A stretch of DNA of 64,000 nt from NCBI GenBank assembly GCA_946481275.1, contig CAMLMV010000008.1:62001-126000 (forward strand), given 5' to 3'. The notes under the pieces are model-generated. The model was not told the DNA's origin. It saw only the letters and a list, made by a program, of their open reading frames with translations, and did no database searches. Position 1 is the first letter of the stretch, and each line of letters starts with the position of its first letter. Source of the stretch: an uncultured Massilia sp. (GTDB taxonomy: Bacteria; Pseudomonadota; Gammaproteobacteria; Burkholderiales; Burkholderiaceae). This document shows, piece by piece, positions 45,170 through 53,534 of the stretch. The position numbers and the translations under genes were made by a program.

Positions 45170-46274
45170 TTACACCCCTTGCTTCAGCGAAGCGGAGATG
45201 AAGTCGTCGAGGTCGCCGTCCAGCACGTTCTTCGTGTTGCCGGTCTCGAAGCCGGTACGCAGGTCCTTGATGCGCGACTGGTCGAGGACGTACGAACGGA
45301 TCTGGTGGCCCCAGCCCACGTCGGTCTTCGAATCTTCCAGCTTCTGCTGCTCGGCCATGCGCTTGCGCAGTTCCAGTTCGAACAGCTTCGCGCGCAGCAT
45401 GTCGAAGGCCTCGGCCTTGTTGCGGTGCTGCGAGCGGTCGTTCTGGCACTGCACGACGATGCCCGACGGCGCGTGCGTCAGGCGCACCGCGGAGTCGGTC
45501 TTGTTGATGTGCTGGCCGCCGGCGCCGGATGCGCGGTACGTATCGATGCGGACGTCGGCCGGGTTGATTTCGATTTCGATCGATTCGTCGACTTCCGGGT
45601 ACACGAAGATCGACGAGAACGACGTGTGGCGGCCGTTGGCGGAGTCGAACGGCGACTTGCGCACGAGGCGGTGCACGCCCGTTTCGGTGCGCAGGTGGCC
45701 GTAGGCGTATTCGCCTTCGACCTTGATGGTCGCGGTCTTGATGCCGGCGACCTCGCCCTCGGACAGTTCCATGACCTCGGCCTTGAAGCCCTTGCGCTCG
45801 CAATAGCGCAGGTATTGGCGCATCAGCATCGACGCCCAGTCCTGGGCCTCGGTGCCGCCGGCGCCGGCCTGGATGTCGATGAAGCAGCTGGCGTGGTCCA
45901 TCGGGTTGCTGAACATGCGACGGAATTCCATCGCCTCGATGACCTTCTTGATCTCTTCGGCATCGCCTTCGACCGATTCGATCGTGGCGTCATCGCCTTC
46001 TTCGCGGGCCATCTCGAACAGGTCGGCCGCGTCCGTCAGGTCGGCGCGCGCCTTTTCCAGCGTGAGGACGACGCCTTCCAGCGCCTTCTTCTCGCGGCCC
46101 ATGTCCTGGGCGCGTTTCTGGTCGTTCCAGATGGCGGGGTCTTCCAGTTCCTGGTTGACCTGCTCTAACTTCTCCGCTTTGCGGTCGAAGTCAAAGATAC
46201 CTCCGAAGTTCGGCTTCACGGCTGGTCAGGTCGTTCAGCAGGGAGGAGAGGGCATTGATGCGTTCAGCTTCCAT
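45170..46274 (-). CDS. prfB: Peptide chain release factor 2, made by programmed +1 frameshift
   Basis: RF2 releases proteins at UGA and UAA stops. The first 27 codons run from an ATG at 46274 to an in-frame TGA at 46193-46191. A +1 shift at CTT-TGA-C then continues in the second frame for 340 codons, giving 367 residues in all, close to E. coli RF2 (365). The second part shows the UGA-reading SPF tripeptide ([10 protein letters not shown]) and the catalytic GGQ ([10 protein letters not shown]). The shift autoregulates RF2: low RF2 favours pausing at UGA. It heads a unit with the HAD gene and lysS. Confidence 0.97.
46190..46205 (-). other. prfB programmed +1 frameshift site
   Basis: The minus strand reads CGG-AGG-TAT-CTT-TGA-C. 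The Shine-Dalgarno-like CGGAGG lies three bases before the slippery CTT, and the stop is UGA followed by C. The spacing and slippery codon are the same as in E. coli prfB. Confidence 0.95.
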
Positions 46275-46312
46275 GGTCTGTGGCAATTTTGTGTGGTTGA
46301 ATCGAACCGGAG

Positions 46313-46318
46313 ATTATA
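46313..46318 (-). promoter_or_regulatory. Consensus -10 box upstream of prfB
   Basis: A perfect TATAAT on the minus strand lies 38 bases before the prfB ATG, predicting a leader of about 30 bases. No good -35 box is seen at the usual spacing. Confidence 0.45.
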
Positions 46319-46351
46319 CCTTAGTGCGCGCATGCTTTATGATGCGAGCCC

Positions 46352-48361
46352 ATGACGCACCACCTTTCCCATCTGTTCCGCCTGATGCCGCTCGCGGCCA
46401 TGGTGTCCGCCGCAACCGCCGCGCCGGTGCAGGACGGCACCCGCGCCACGCTCGCGATCCTGGAGACGACCGACCTGCACGCGAACGTCGTCGGTTACGA
46501 TTATTTCAGGCTCGCGGCCGACCCGTCGCTGGGCCTGGACCGTACGGCGACGCTGATCGCCCAGGCCCGGCGCGATTTTCCGAATAGTTTGCTGTTCGAT
46601 AACGGCGACACGATCCAGGGCAGCGCGCTGGGCGATTACCAGGCCGTCGTCGCGCCCGTGAAATGCGGCGAACGGCTGGCCATCCACAAGGTGATGAAAC
46701 GGCTGGGTTATGACGGCGGCGGCGTCGGCAACCACGATTTCAACTATGGCCTGGGCTTTCTCGGCCAGGTGACGGGCAACCGCTTCGACGTGCCCGGCGT
46801 CGCGCGCCCTAACAAGCCCTGCGCCGGTCCCGGCTTCCCGATCGTGCTGGCCAACGTCGTCAGCGCCAGGACGCACAAGCCCCTGTTTGCGCCGTACCGC
46901 ATCATCGACAAGCGCGTGCATGCCGTCGACGCCGCCGGCAACCCCGTCGAGGCGACGGTCAAGGTGGGCATCATCGGTTTTACCACACCGACGATCTTGT
47001 CCTGGGACAAGCGCTGGCTCGAGGGCCGCGTCACCACGGAAGGCGTCGTCGAGACGGCGCGGCGCTACGTCCCGGAGATGCGCAGGAAGGGCGCCGACGT
47101 GATCGTCGCGATCTCCCACGGCGGCCTGGACGCGAGCCCGTATTCGCCCACGATGGAAAACGGGAATTACTACCTGGCGCAGGTGCCCGGCATCGACGCC
47201 CTGCTGCTGGGCCACGCGCACCAGCAGTTCCCGAACCCCACGAGCACCGTCGCGCAGTTCAACCTGCCGAACGTCGACAAGGCGCGCGGCACCGTGTTCG
47301 GCGTGCCGACCGTGATGGCGAGCCTGTGGGGCAAGAACCTGGGCGTGATCCGCTTCGACCTGCGCCATGACGGCAAAGGCTGGACGATCGTGCGCGACCA
47401 GACCGTCGTCGAGACGCGCGCCACGCAGCAGGCGGACAAATCGTATGTGGCGGCCGATCCGGCGGTGCTGGAACTCGTGCGCGCCGAGCACGAGGCGACG
47501 ATCCGCTACGTGCAGACGCCCGTCGGCAGCACGGACTTCCGCATGTCGACCTATTTCGCGGACGTGGGCGACCCGTCCGCCATCCAGGCCGTCAACACTG
47601 CGCAGGCGGATTACGTGCGCGCTTACGTGAAAGCCAATCTGCCGCAGTATGCGAATGTGCCGGTGCTGTCCGTGTCGGCCGCGTTCAAGGCCGGCGCGGC
47701 GGGGCCGGGCGACTACACGGACGTGGCGGCCGGCAGCCTCGCGCTGAACAATGCGGCCGACCTGTACCTGTATCCGAATTCGCTGTACGCCGTGAAGGTC
47801 GACTGCGCCGGGTTGACGGCGTGGCTGGAAAAGACGGCGAACCGTTTCAATACCATCGACCCGGCGCGCACCGAGGCGCAGGAACTCGTGAACACGGGCT
47901 TCCCCAGCTATAACTTCGACACGATCACGGACCCTGGACTCCGTTACGAGATCGACGTCACGCGCCCGCCCGGCCAGCGCATCCGCAACCTCACGTGGCA
48001 GGGCAAACCGGTGACGGGCGCCCAGGCATTCCTTGTCGCGACCAATAACTACCGCGCGAGCGGCGGCGGGAATTTCCCTGGCCTGGACGGCAGCAAGACG
48101 GTGATCGCGTCGCCGGACTCGAATCGCGACGTGCTGATCGCCTGGATCCGCACGCACAAGCGGCTCACGCGGGCGGCCGACGGCGCCGCGCGCAGCTGGC
48201 GCTTCACGCCAGTGACGACGGCGGGACCGGTCGTGTTCCACGCGCCTCCCGGCAAGCTGGAGCTGGCGCGCGCAGCGGGACTCCAGGGCGTCACGGAACT
48301 GCGGGCGGACGACGGCCAGGGCAAAGGGTTCGCGCTGTACGCGGTGGACCTGTCGAAATGA
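46352..48361 (+). CDS. cpdB: Periplasmic 2',3'-cyclic-nucleotide phosphodiesterase / 3'-nucleotidase
   Basis: The 669-residue protein has a short signal peptide and the CpdB layout. The metallophosphatase domain has LETTDLHANVVGYDYF, FDNGDTIQGSALGD, GGVGNHDFNYGLGFL and LLLGHAHQQFPN. The C-terminal nucleotidase domain contains the substrate pocket (VATNNYRASGGGNFPGLDG). It converts 2',3'-cyclic nucleotides and 3'-nucleotides to nucleosides for uptake. It lies head to head with prfB across 77 bases and overlaps the next gene in ATGA. Confidence 0.93.
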   Translation: MTHHLSHLFRLMPLAAMVSAATAAPVQDGTRATLAILETTDLHANVVGYDYFRLAADPSLGLDRTATLIAQARRDFPNSLLFDNGDTIQGSALGDYQAVVAPVKCGERLAIHKVMKRLGYDGGGVGNHDFNYGLGFLGQVTGNRFDVPGVARPNKPCAGPGFPIVLANVVSARTHKPLFAPYRIIDKRVHAVDAAGNPVEATVKVGIIGFTTPTILSWDKRWLEGRVTTEGVVETARRYVPEMRRKGADVIVAISHGGLDASPYSPTMENGNYYLAQVPGIDALLLGHAHQQFPNPTSTVAQFNLPNVDKARGTVFGVPTVMASLWGKNLGVIRFDLRHDGKGWTIVRDQTVVETRATQQADKSYVAADPAVLELVRAEHEATIRYVQTPVGSTDFRMSTYFADVGDPSAIQAVNTAQADYVRAYVKANLPQYANVPVLSVSAAFKAGAAGPGDYTDVAAGSLALNNAADLYLYPNSLYAVKVDCAGLTAWLEKTANRFNTIDPARTEAQELVNTGFPSYNFDTITDPGLRYEIDVTRPPGQRIRNLTWQGKPVTGAQAFLVATNNYRASGGGNFPGLDGSKTVIASPDSNRDVLIAWIRTHKRLTRAADGAARSWRFTPVTTAGPVVFHAPPGKLELARAAGLQGVTELRADDGQGKGFALYAVDLSK

Positions 48362-48696
48362 AGCGATTGTGCGCGGCATTGCTGCTTGCCGCGCTCGCGC
48401 TGCCCGCGTTCTCGGACGCAGGCGTGGACGACCGGCGGCGCCGCCTGCAACAGCGGGCGGAAGGCGGCGAACCGGCCGCAATGTTCCTGCTGGCGCACAT
48501 GGTGGCGGACGGAGAAGGCGGGCCGCCCGATGCGGCCGCCGCGCGCGCCTGGCTGGAGCGGGCGGCGGAGCTGGAGTATCCGGAAGCGTTGCAGGAACTG
48601 GCGTTGAACGAGCGGGACCCGGACCGGGCCGAGGCGCTCATGCGCGCAGCCGCGCACGCGCTGGCCCACCGCGCGCACGCGGCGGATCGGCGCTGA
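48358..48696 (+). CDS. Small exported Sel1-repeat-like protein
   Basis: The 112-residue product has a signal peptide (MKRLCAALLLAALALPAFSDA) followed by helical repeats of Sel1 type (AEGGEPAAMFLLAHMVADGEG, then AAAARAWLERAAELEYPEALQELA). One and a half repeats are visible, which is short for the family. Sel1 repeats mediate protein-protein contacts. Its start overlaps the cpdB stop, so the two are coupled, but no functional link to nucleotide breakdown is known. Confidence 0.72.
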   Translation: MKRLCAALLLAALALPAFSDAGVDDRRRRLQQRAEGGEPAAMFLLAHMVADGEGGPPDAAAARAWLERAAELEYPEALQELALNERDPDRAEALMRAAAHALAHRAHAADRR

Positions 48697-48697
48697 T

Positions 48698-49441
48698 TCA
48701 GTTGCGGGTATTGCGGCCCGTGGCCTGGATCTCGTTCGATGCGATCTCGGCCAGGTCGATGAGGCCTTGCACTTCGGCCGCGCGCAGGCGGCGCGGTTCG
48801 CGGTCGATCACGCACAGCGAGCCGAGCGGCTGGCCGGACTTGTCGCGCAGCGGCACGCCGGCATAGAAACGGATATGCGGTTCCTGCAGCACGAGGGGAT
48901 TCGAGCGGAAGCGCTCGTCTTCCATCGCGTCTTCGACGACGAACAGCTCGTTTTTCAGGATGGCGTGCGAGCAGAATGCCCAGTCGCGCGGCGTCTCGCG
49001 GGCGGCCAGGCCGACGCGGGCCTTGAACCACTGGCGGGTCGACGTCAGGAGGGAGATGAGGGCGATCGGCGAGCCGGTCACCATCGAGGCGAGGCGCACG
49101 AGGCGGTCGAAGCGGGCTTCCTCGTCGGTGTCGACGAGGCCGGTGGCGGCAAGCGCGGCCAGGCGCGAGCGTTCGTTGACGCCGACGGGGTAGCCGGGTT
49201 GCGGCACCGGCTGGTATTCCTTGTCCGTGCTGGGATTCGGGGTCGAACGGCCCTGGTCGTCGCCATGCATCAGGCCCTGCACGAGGGAGAGGCGTGTGCG
49301 GCGGTGGCCGCCCGGCGTCTTCCACGATTCGATCGCGCCGCTTTCCATCCAGATCTGCACGGTGCTCGTCGCGACGCCGAGCAGGCGCGCGACTTCGCTC
49401 GTGGTCAGGATCGGGTCATCTTCTTGTAAGTTGCTTTGCAT
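48698..49441 (-). CDS. Regulator with MerR-like helix-turn-helix and GAF sensor domain
   Basis: The 247-residue protein joins an N-terminal excisionase/BldC-like helix-turn-helix (ILTTSEVARLLGVATSTVQIW, then GGHRRTR wing, residues about 9-55) to a GAF domain (about residues 95-240: FDRLVRLASMVTGSPIALIS, then FYAGVPLRDKSGQPLGSLCVID). A linker of about 40 residues separates them. GAF domains bind small ligands or sense redox, so this is a one-component regulator candidate. The ATG at 49441 has a GAGG ribosome-binding site. Its stop lies next to the Sel1-like gene's stop. Confidence 0.83.
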   Translation of the reverse strand: MQSNLQEDDPILTTSEVARLLGVATSTVQIWMESGAIESWKTPGGHRRTRLSLVQGLMHGDDQGRSTPNPSTDKEYQPVPQPGYPVGVNERSRLAALAATGLVDTDEEARFDRLVRLASMVTGSPIALISLLTSTRQWFKARVGLAARETPRDWAFCSHAILKNELFVVEDAMEDERFRSNPLVLQEPHIRFYAGVPLRDKSGQPLGSLCVIDREPRRLRAAEVQGLIDLAEIASNEIQATGRNTRN

Positions 49442-49524
49442 AAACTTCCTCACTTCACGCCAGTATAGCGGATTCGGAGGGCTCACATTTCCTAAAAACT
49501 AGTTGCCGCACGGTAATGTGTTTG

Positions 49525-49544
49525 CTAACCAACACTTTGGTTAG
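49525..49544. promoter_or_regulatory. Inverted repeat between the GAF regulator and DUF2288 genes
   Basis: CTAACCAA-CACT-TTGGTTAG is a perfect 8-bp inverted repeat overlapping the DUF2288 stop codon and lying about 84 bases before the GAF regulator start. It may end the upstream transcript or serve as an operator of the regulator gene. Confidence 0.45.
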
Positions 49545-49861
49545 TGTACCGCGTGTTTCTCGGGCTGCACGAGCACGAACGGGCTCACGACGGAGGCCCA
49601 GAGGCGGGTGTCGGCCGCCTGCCAGGTACTGGCCTGCACGTCGGAGACCTTGGCAACCTTGCCTTCGTTCATCCAGCAGTTGATGGCATCCTTGTCATCA
49701 TGCGCGATGCGCAGGGCGACCTCGACGAGGTCCAGTTCCTCGCTCACGTACACGACGGAGCCGTGGGCGAAATGGCGTTCGAGTTCGGACCAGTGCACGC
49801 GGGCGGTTTCGCTGTTGATCTTGTCGTGCAGTTCGGTGTCTTTGAGTGGATCGGTTTTCAT
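49541..49861 (-). CDS. DUF2288 family protein
   Basis: The 106-residue protein matches the DUF2288 family: LHDKINSETARVHWSELERHFAHGSVV, then EELDLVEVALRIAHDD, WMNEGKVAKVSD and the final WASVVSPFVLVQ. The family is widespread in proteobacteria and cyanobacteria and has no known role. It is a compact soluble protein without Cys clusters. It starts 13 bases after the RES toxin gene, so it may share the toxin-antitoxin transcript, although it is not a known part of such modules. Confidence 0.85.
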   Translation of the reverse strand: MKTDPLKDTELHDKINSETARVHWSELERHFAHGSVVYVSEELDLVEVALRIAHDDKDAINCWMNEGKVAKVSDVQASTWQAADTRLWASVVSPFVLVQPEKHAVH

Positions 49862-49874
49862 GGCGGTGTCTGGT

Positions 49875-50558
49875 TCAGAGGGGTTCGATGGCGGGAAGCG
49901 GCGAACCCGCCCATGTTAACCGATATGCATGGCCCTTGCGGACATTGCCGACCAGTGCGGGGCGGAAGCACGCGAGATTCGTGCCCTCGGGCCGGCGCAC
50001 GCTCGGGTAGATCACGCCCATCGACCCCGCCTCGAGCAGCTCCGCCGCCAGCGCCTGCGACGCGACATAGCTGTCGGCGGCCAGGCAGTCGTCCCACGCG
50101 TCGGCGCCGCGCAGGTCGTGGAAGCTGGCGCTGAAGTCGGCCAGCAGGGCCTGGTAATTCACGCTGTCGTCGAAACGGCCGATCTCCTGGTACTCGACGG
50201 CCTTGTGGAACGCGACTTCGGCCAGCGCCGTCTCGGCGTCGAACGCGCAATACCACGCGCCCCGTTCGCCGTCGTTGAAGCGGCTGCCTTCCGGACGCGC
50301 ATACGTGTAGGCCGCGTTGATGATGCGGAAGTTCGGCACGCCGAACACGAGTTCGTCGACGCCGATCCCGGGCAGCAGGCCCGATTCGCCGCGCAGGCGG
50401 TCGTTGGTGGCGTTGTCCAGGTCGAACAGGTCGCGCAGCATGCCATCGTCATCGGCCAGCGGGGCCAGCACGGAGTCTTCGAGATCGGCGAAGCGCGACG
50501 GGATCAGGCGGCATGTGTCGAACTGCCGCAGCGCCGTCAGGCGGGGGATGAGTTTCAC
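49875..50558 (-). CDS. RES-domain toxin (NAD+ phosphorylase/ADP-ribosyltransferase fold)
   Basis: The 227-residue protein has the RES features: RPEGSRFND (the Arg, about residue 88-95), WYCAFDAETALAEVAFH with the Glu (about residue 109-114) and a late PSVRRPEGTNLACFRP stretch. RES toxins (MbcT, ParT) degrade NAD+ or modify an essential enzyme, stopping growth until the antitoxin returns. The start is a GTG right after the antitoxin TGA, with GGAGG as ribosome-binding site. The toxin is about 227 residues, slightly longer than many family members. Confidence 0.9.
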   Translation of the reverse strand: MKLIPRLTALRQFDTCRLIPSRFADLEDSVLAPLADDDGMLRDLFDLDNATNDRLRGESGLLPGIGVDELVFGVPNFRIINAAYTYARPEGSRFNDGERGAWYCAFDAETALAEVAFHKAVEYQEIGRFDDSVNYQALLADFSASFHDLRGADAWDDCLAADSYVASQALAAELLEAGSMGVIYPSVRRPEGTNLACFRPALVGNVRKGHAYRLTWAGSPLPAIEPL

Positions 50559-50996
50559 TCACAGTCCTCCGCGGCGGGCGTCGAGGAGGCGGCGCACGGT
50601 CTGCATCGCCAGCAGGCCGCCGCCCAGCATGTAGGCCAGCGGCGTGCGGCCGTTGAAGATGGGATTGGTGTTGGGGAGGTGGATCCATTCGTCGGCGAGT
50701 TTGTCGCCGTACAGGATGTGCAGGGCTTTATAGATGCCCAGCAGGTAGGAGATGCGGGTGATGCGGTCGACTTCCAGCACCCGCGCGGGGTGCTTCTTCC
50801 ATTCGTAGAACGACGACGACGACAGGCCGCCGAGCAGCTCGCGCGCATCCTCGTCGCGGATCTGCCAGGCGCCGGCCAGGCGAAAGAATCCTTTCAGGGC
50901 CGATTCCGACAGCCGTTCGCGCTCGGAACGCGCGGACAAATCGATGAGTACCGCCGGCTCGAACCGGCTCTTGGGGTAGGCGTAAGCGAAGCTCAT
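50559..50996 (-). CDS. Xre/MbcA/ParS-type antitoxin of the RES toxin
   Basis: The 145-residue protein is the antitoxin gene that comes first in the pair. It has an N-terminal helical DNA-binding part (LSESALKGFFRLAGAWQIRDED). The toxin-binding domain, formerly DUF2384 (RITRISYLLGIYKALHILYG), has its late signature WIHLPNTNPIFNGRTPLAYML (20-residue stretch near residue 105). The antitoxin blocks the toxin active site and should repress its own promoter, which is well defined upstream. Confidence 0.92.
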   Translation of the reverse strand: MSFAYAYPKSRFEPAVLIDLSARSERERLSESALKGFFRLAGAWQIRDEDARELLGGLSSSSFYEWKKHPARVLEVDRITRISYLLGIYKALHILYGDKLADEWIHLPNTNPIFNGRTPLAYMLGGGLLAMQTVRRLLDARRGGL

Positions 50997-51020
50997 GAGG
51001 AATTCTCCGGTTATGGACTA

Positions 51021-51049
51021 TATATACTCCGCTTTCGGATATCGTGCAA
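51021..51049 (-). promoter_or_regulatory. Sigma70-type promoter of the antitoxin-toxin operon
   Basis: On the minus strand TTGCAC (51049-51044) and TATATA (51026-51021) are separated by exactly 17 bases. The leader would be about 18 bases and contains the GGAGA ribosome-binding site. Confidence 0.75.
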
Positions 51050-51068
51050 GCGTCTTGTACAAACTTTA

Positions 51069-51097
51069 TTGCCGTGCCAGAATGCAAGGCTTATCAA
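51069..51097 (+). promoter_or_regulatory. Weak promoter candidate of the SnoaL-like gene
   Basis: TTGCCG (51069-51074) and TATCAA (51092-51097) are 17 bases apart. An inverted repeat TGCAAGG (51083-51089) / CCTTGCA (51106-51112) overlaps the -10 end and could be an operator. Both calls are tentative. Confidence 0.35.
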
Positions 51098-51134
51098 ATC
51101 ATCATCCTTGCAAACGACGATAAAGGGGGGCGCG

Positions 51135-51590
51135 ATGCGTCTGCTGTCGATTGGGGTCATGTGCATCAGCATGCTGATGCTGGCTATGGCGAGCGCGGCG
51201 CGGCCGTCGCACGACGAGCTGAAAAAACAGGTGGCGGACACCGAGCGTGCCTTCGCCGCGACGATGAAGGCGCGCGACCACGCCGCGTTCACATCCTTCC
51301 TGGCCGACGAGGCCATCTTCTTTTCCGGCCCGACCCCGCTGCGCGGGCGCGAGAGCGTCGCCAATGCGTGGCGCAAGTATTATGAAGGCGAACGCGCACC
51401 ATTCTCGTGGGAGCCCGAGCAGGTGGAAGTCGTGGATTCCGGTACGCTGGCCTACAGTGGCGGACCCGTCTACGACCCGAGCGGCAAAGTCGTCGGGCGC
51501 TTCAATTCGATCTGGCGGCTGGAAGCGCCGGGGCGCTGGAAGATCGTGTTCGACCGGGGCGAGGCGCCGCCCTGCAATTGCGGGAAATAG
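51135..51590 (+). CDS. Exported SnoaL/DUF4440-like protein
   Basis: The 151-residue protein has a signal peptide (cleavage after SAA at about residue 22) and a cone-like SnoaL/NTF2 fold of the DUF4440 type: VADTERAFAATMKARDHAAFTSFLADEAIFF, then GRESVANAWRKYYEG, and RWKIVFDRGE near the end. Such proteins are hydrolases, isomerases or ligand-binding modules; the exported form here is of unknown role. The C-terminus has a Cys pair (PPCNCGK). It is followed by the rhamnogalacturonan lyase gene, but a separate promoter lies between. Confidence 0.78.
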   Translation: MRLLSIGVMCISMLMLAMASAARPSHDELKKQVADTERAFAATMKARDHAAFTSFLADEAIFFSGPTPLRGRESVANAWRKYYEGERAPFSWEPEQVEVVDSGTLAYSGGPVYDPSGKVVGRFNSIWRLEAPGRWKIVFDRGEAPPCNCGK

Positions 51591-51629
51591 CCCGCCCGCT
51601 CAACATTGTGACTGCTTGCCTGGGCCGAA

Positions 51630-51658
51630 TTGACACTCTCCAGGACTATCCAGATACT
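51630..51658 (+). promoter_or_regulatory. Sigma70-type promoter of the rhamnogalacturonan lyase gene
   Basis: A perfect TTGACA (51630-51635) and GATACT (51653-51658) are exactly 17 bases apart. Transcription would start about 27 bases before the ATG, so this gene has its own promoter. Confidence 0.65.
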
Positions 51659-51691
51659 CGAACGCCCAACAACGACGAGCAGGCTGGAGAC

Positions 51692-53530
51692 ATGATACCG
51701 ATCCGAACCGTTGCACCGCTGGGGCTGCTGGCGTTCGCCCTCGCGCAGTCCGCCTTTGCCGCCCAAGGCAGGCAGGTTGAAAAACTCGACCGCGGCGTCG
51801 TCGCCGTCGCCACCGGCGGCGGCGTCTTCGTCAGCTGGCGCGTGCTGGGCGTCGACGACCCCGGCACCCGCTTCAACCTGTACCGCGATGGCGTCCGCCT
51901 GAACGGCGCGCCGCTCGAAGCGAGTAATTTCACGGACGCCTCCGGTACGGCCGCGGCCCGCTATACCGTGCGGCCCATCGTCGACGGACACGAGAAAAAG
52001 GACGAGGCGGCCGGCGCGACCTGGAGGCAGCCCGTCCTGCGCATTCCCGTGCAGCGGCCCGCGGGCGGCATCACGCCCAAGGGCGAGGCCTACACGTACG
52101 ACATCAACGACGGCACGCCGGCCGACCTGGACGGCGACGGCCAGTACGAACTGATCGTCAAGTGGCAGCCGACCAATGCCAAGGACAATTCGCAATCGGG
52201 CTACACGGGCAACACGTATGTCGACGCCTATAAACTCGACGGCACCCGGCTGTGGCGCATCGACCTGGGCCGCAACATCCGCGCGGGCGCCCATTACACG
52301 ACGGTCGTCGCCTACGACTTCGACGGCAACGGCAAGGCCGAGGTGATGCTGAAGACGGCGGACGGCACGGTGGACGGCCAGGGCAAGGTGATCGGCGCCG
52401 CCAGTGCGGACCACCGCAACGCGAACGGCTACATCCTGTCCGGCCCCGAATATCTGACCGTGTTCGACGGCCGCACGGGCCGGGCACTGGCGACCACCGG
52501 CTACCTGCCGGCCCGCGGTTCGGTGGCGGCGTGGGGCGACAACTACGGCAACCGCGTCGACCGCTTCCTGGGCGGCGTCGCCTACCTGGACGGCCGCCGG
52601 CCGAGCGCCATCTTCTCGCGCGGCTACTACACCCGCGCCGTGGTCGCCGCATGGGACTACCGCGACGGCGTGCTGTCCAGCCGCTGGGTGTTCGACACGG
52701 ACAAGGAAGGCAGCGCCGTGCGCGGCCAGGGCTCGCACTGGTTCTCGGTGGCGGACGTCGACGGCGACGGCCGCGACGACATCGTATATGGCGCGGCCGC
52801 GATCGGCAGCGACGGTCACATGTTGTACAGCACCGGCCTGTGCCACGGAGATGCGCTGCACGTCGGCAAACTCGACCCGACCCGCGCGGGCCTGCAGGCG
52901 TACATGGTCCATGAAACCCCATCGTGCTACGGCGCCACCGGCTCCGAAATGCACGACGCAGGCACGGGCAAGATCCTGTGGGGTGTCAGCGGCAGCGGCG
53001 CCGACGTGGGCCGCGGCGTGTGCGCGGACATCGATCCGAACTACCTTGGCGAGGAATGCTGGGCGTCGCGCGGCGGCCTGATGGCGGCCAACGGCCACCA
53101 GATTTCCACGGCGCGTCCGGGAAACATGAATTTCGCCAGCTGGTGGGATGGGGACCTGGGCCGCGAACTGCTCGACGGCACCGTCATCAACAAGTGGCAG
53201 CCGGCGACGGGGAGCGTCGTGCGCCTCCTCGACGGCGCGCCGTACGGGGCGGCATCGAACAACGGTACGAAGGCGACGCCGGTGCTGTCGGCCGACATCC
53301 TCGGTGACTGGCGCGAGGAAGTGGTGTGGCGCACGGCCGACAACACGGCGCTGCTCGTGTTCACGACGACGGCGCCGACCACGGCGCGCATCCCAACCCT
53401 GATGCACGATCCGCAGTACCGGGCGCAGGTGGCGGGGCAGAATGCGGGCTACAACCAGCCGCCGCATCCCAGCTTCTACCTTGGCGAGGGCATGGGGGCG
53501 GTGACGCAGGCGCCGGTCTTTACGCGCTGA
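51692..53530 (+). CDS. Rhamnogalacturonan lyase, family PL11
   Basis: The 612-residue exported protein (signal peptide to about residue 22) has the PL11 eight-bladed propeller with calcium-binding D-x-D-x-D turns: DLDGDGQYELIVKW, DFDGNGKAEVMLKTADG and DVDGDGRDDIVYGAAAIG. An N-terminal beta domain precedes it, and the late MHDPQYRAQVAGQNAGYNQPPHPSFYLG is highly typical. It cleaves the rhamnogalacturonan I backbone of pectin. The lyase implies contact with plant material. It stands alone here: no other pectin enzymes or an uptake system lie next to it. Confidence 0.94.
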   Translation: MIPIRTVAPLGLLAFALAQSAFAAQGRQVEKLDRGVVAVATGGGVFVSWRVLGVDDPGTRFNLYRDGVRLNGAPLEASNFTDASGTAAARYTVRPIVDGHEKKDEAAGATWRQPVLRIPVQRPAGGITPKGEAYTYDINDGTPADLDGDGQYELIVKWQPTNAKDNSQSGYTGNTYVDAYKLDGTRLWRIDLGRNIRAGAHYTTVVAYDFDGNGKAEVMLKTADGTVDGQGKVIGAASADHRNANGYILSGPEYLTVFDGRTGRALATTGYLPARGSVAAWGDNYGNRVDRFLGGVAYLDGRRPSAIFSRGYYTRAVVAAWDYRDGVLSSRWVFDTDKEGSAVRGQGSHWFSVADVDGDGRDDIVYGAAAIGSDGHMLYSTGLCHGDALHVGKLDPTRAGLQAYMVHETPSCYGATGSEMHDAGTGKILWGVSGSGADVGRGVCADIDPNYLGEECWASRGGLMAANGHQISTARPGNMNFASWWDGDLGRELLDGTVINKWQPATGSVVRLLDGAPYGAASNNGTKATPVLSADILGDWREEVVWRTADNTALLVFTTTAPTTARIPTLMHDPQYRAQVAGQNAGYNQPPHPSFYLGEGMGAVTQAPVFTR

Positions 53531-53534
53531 GCGC

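Noticed and set aside
46191..46193. In-frame stop in prfB read as a pseudogene
   Set aside because: The surrounding sequence is the canonical +1 frameshift signal, so the gene is intact.
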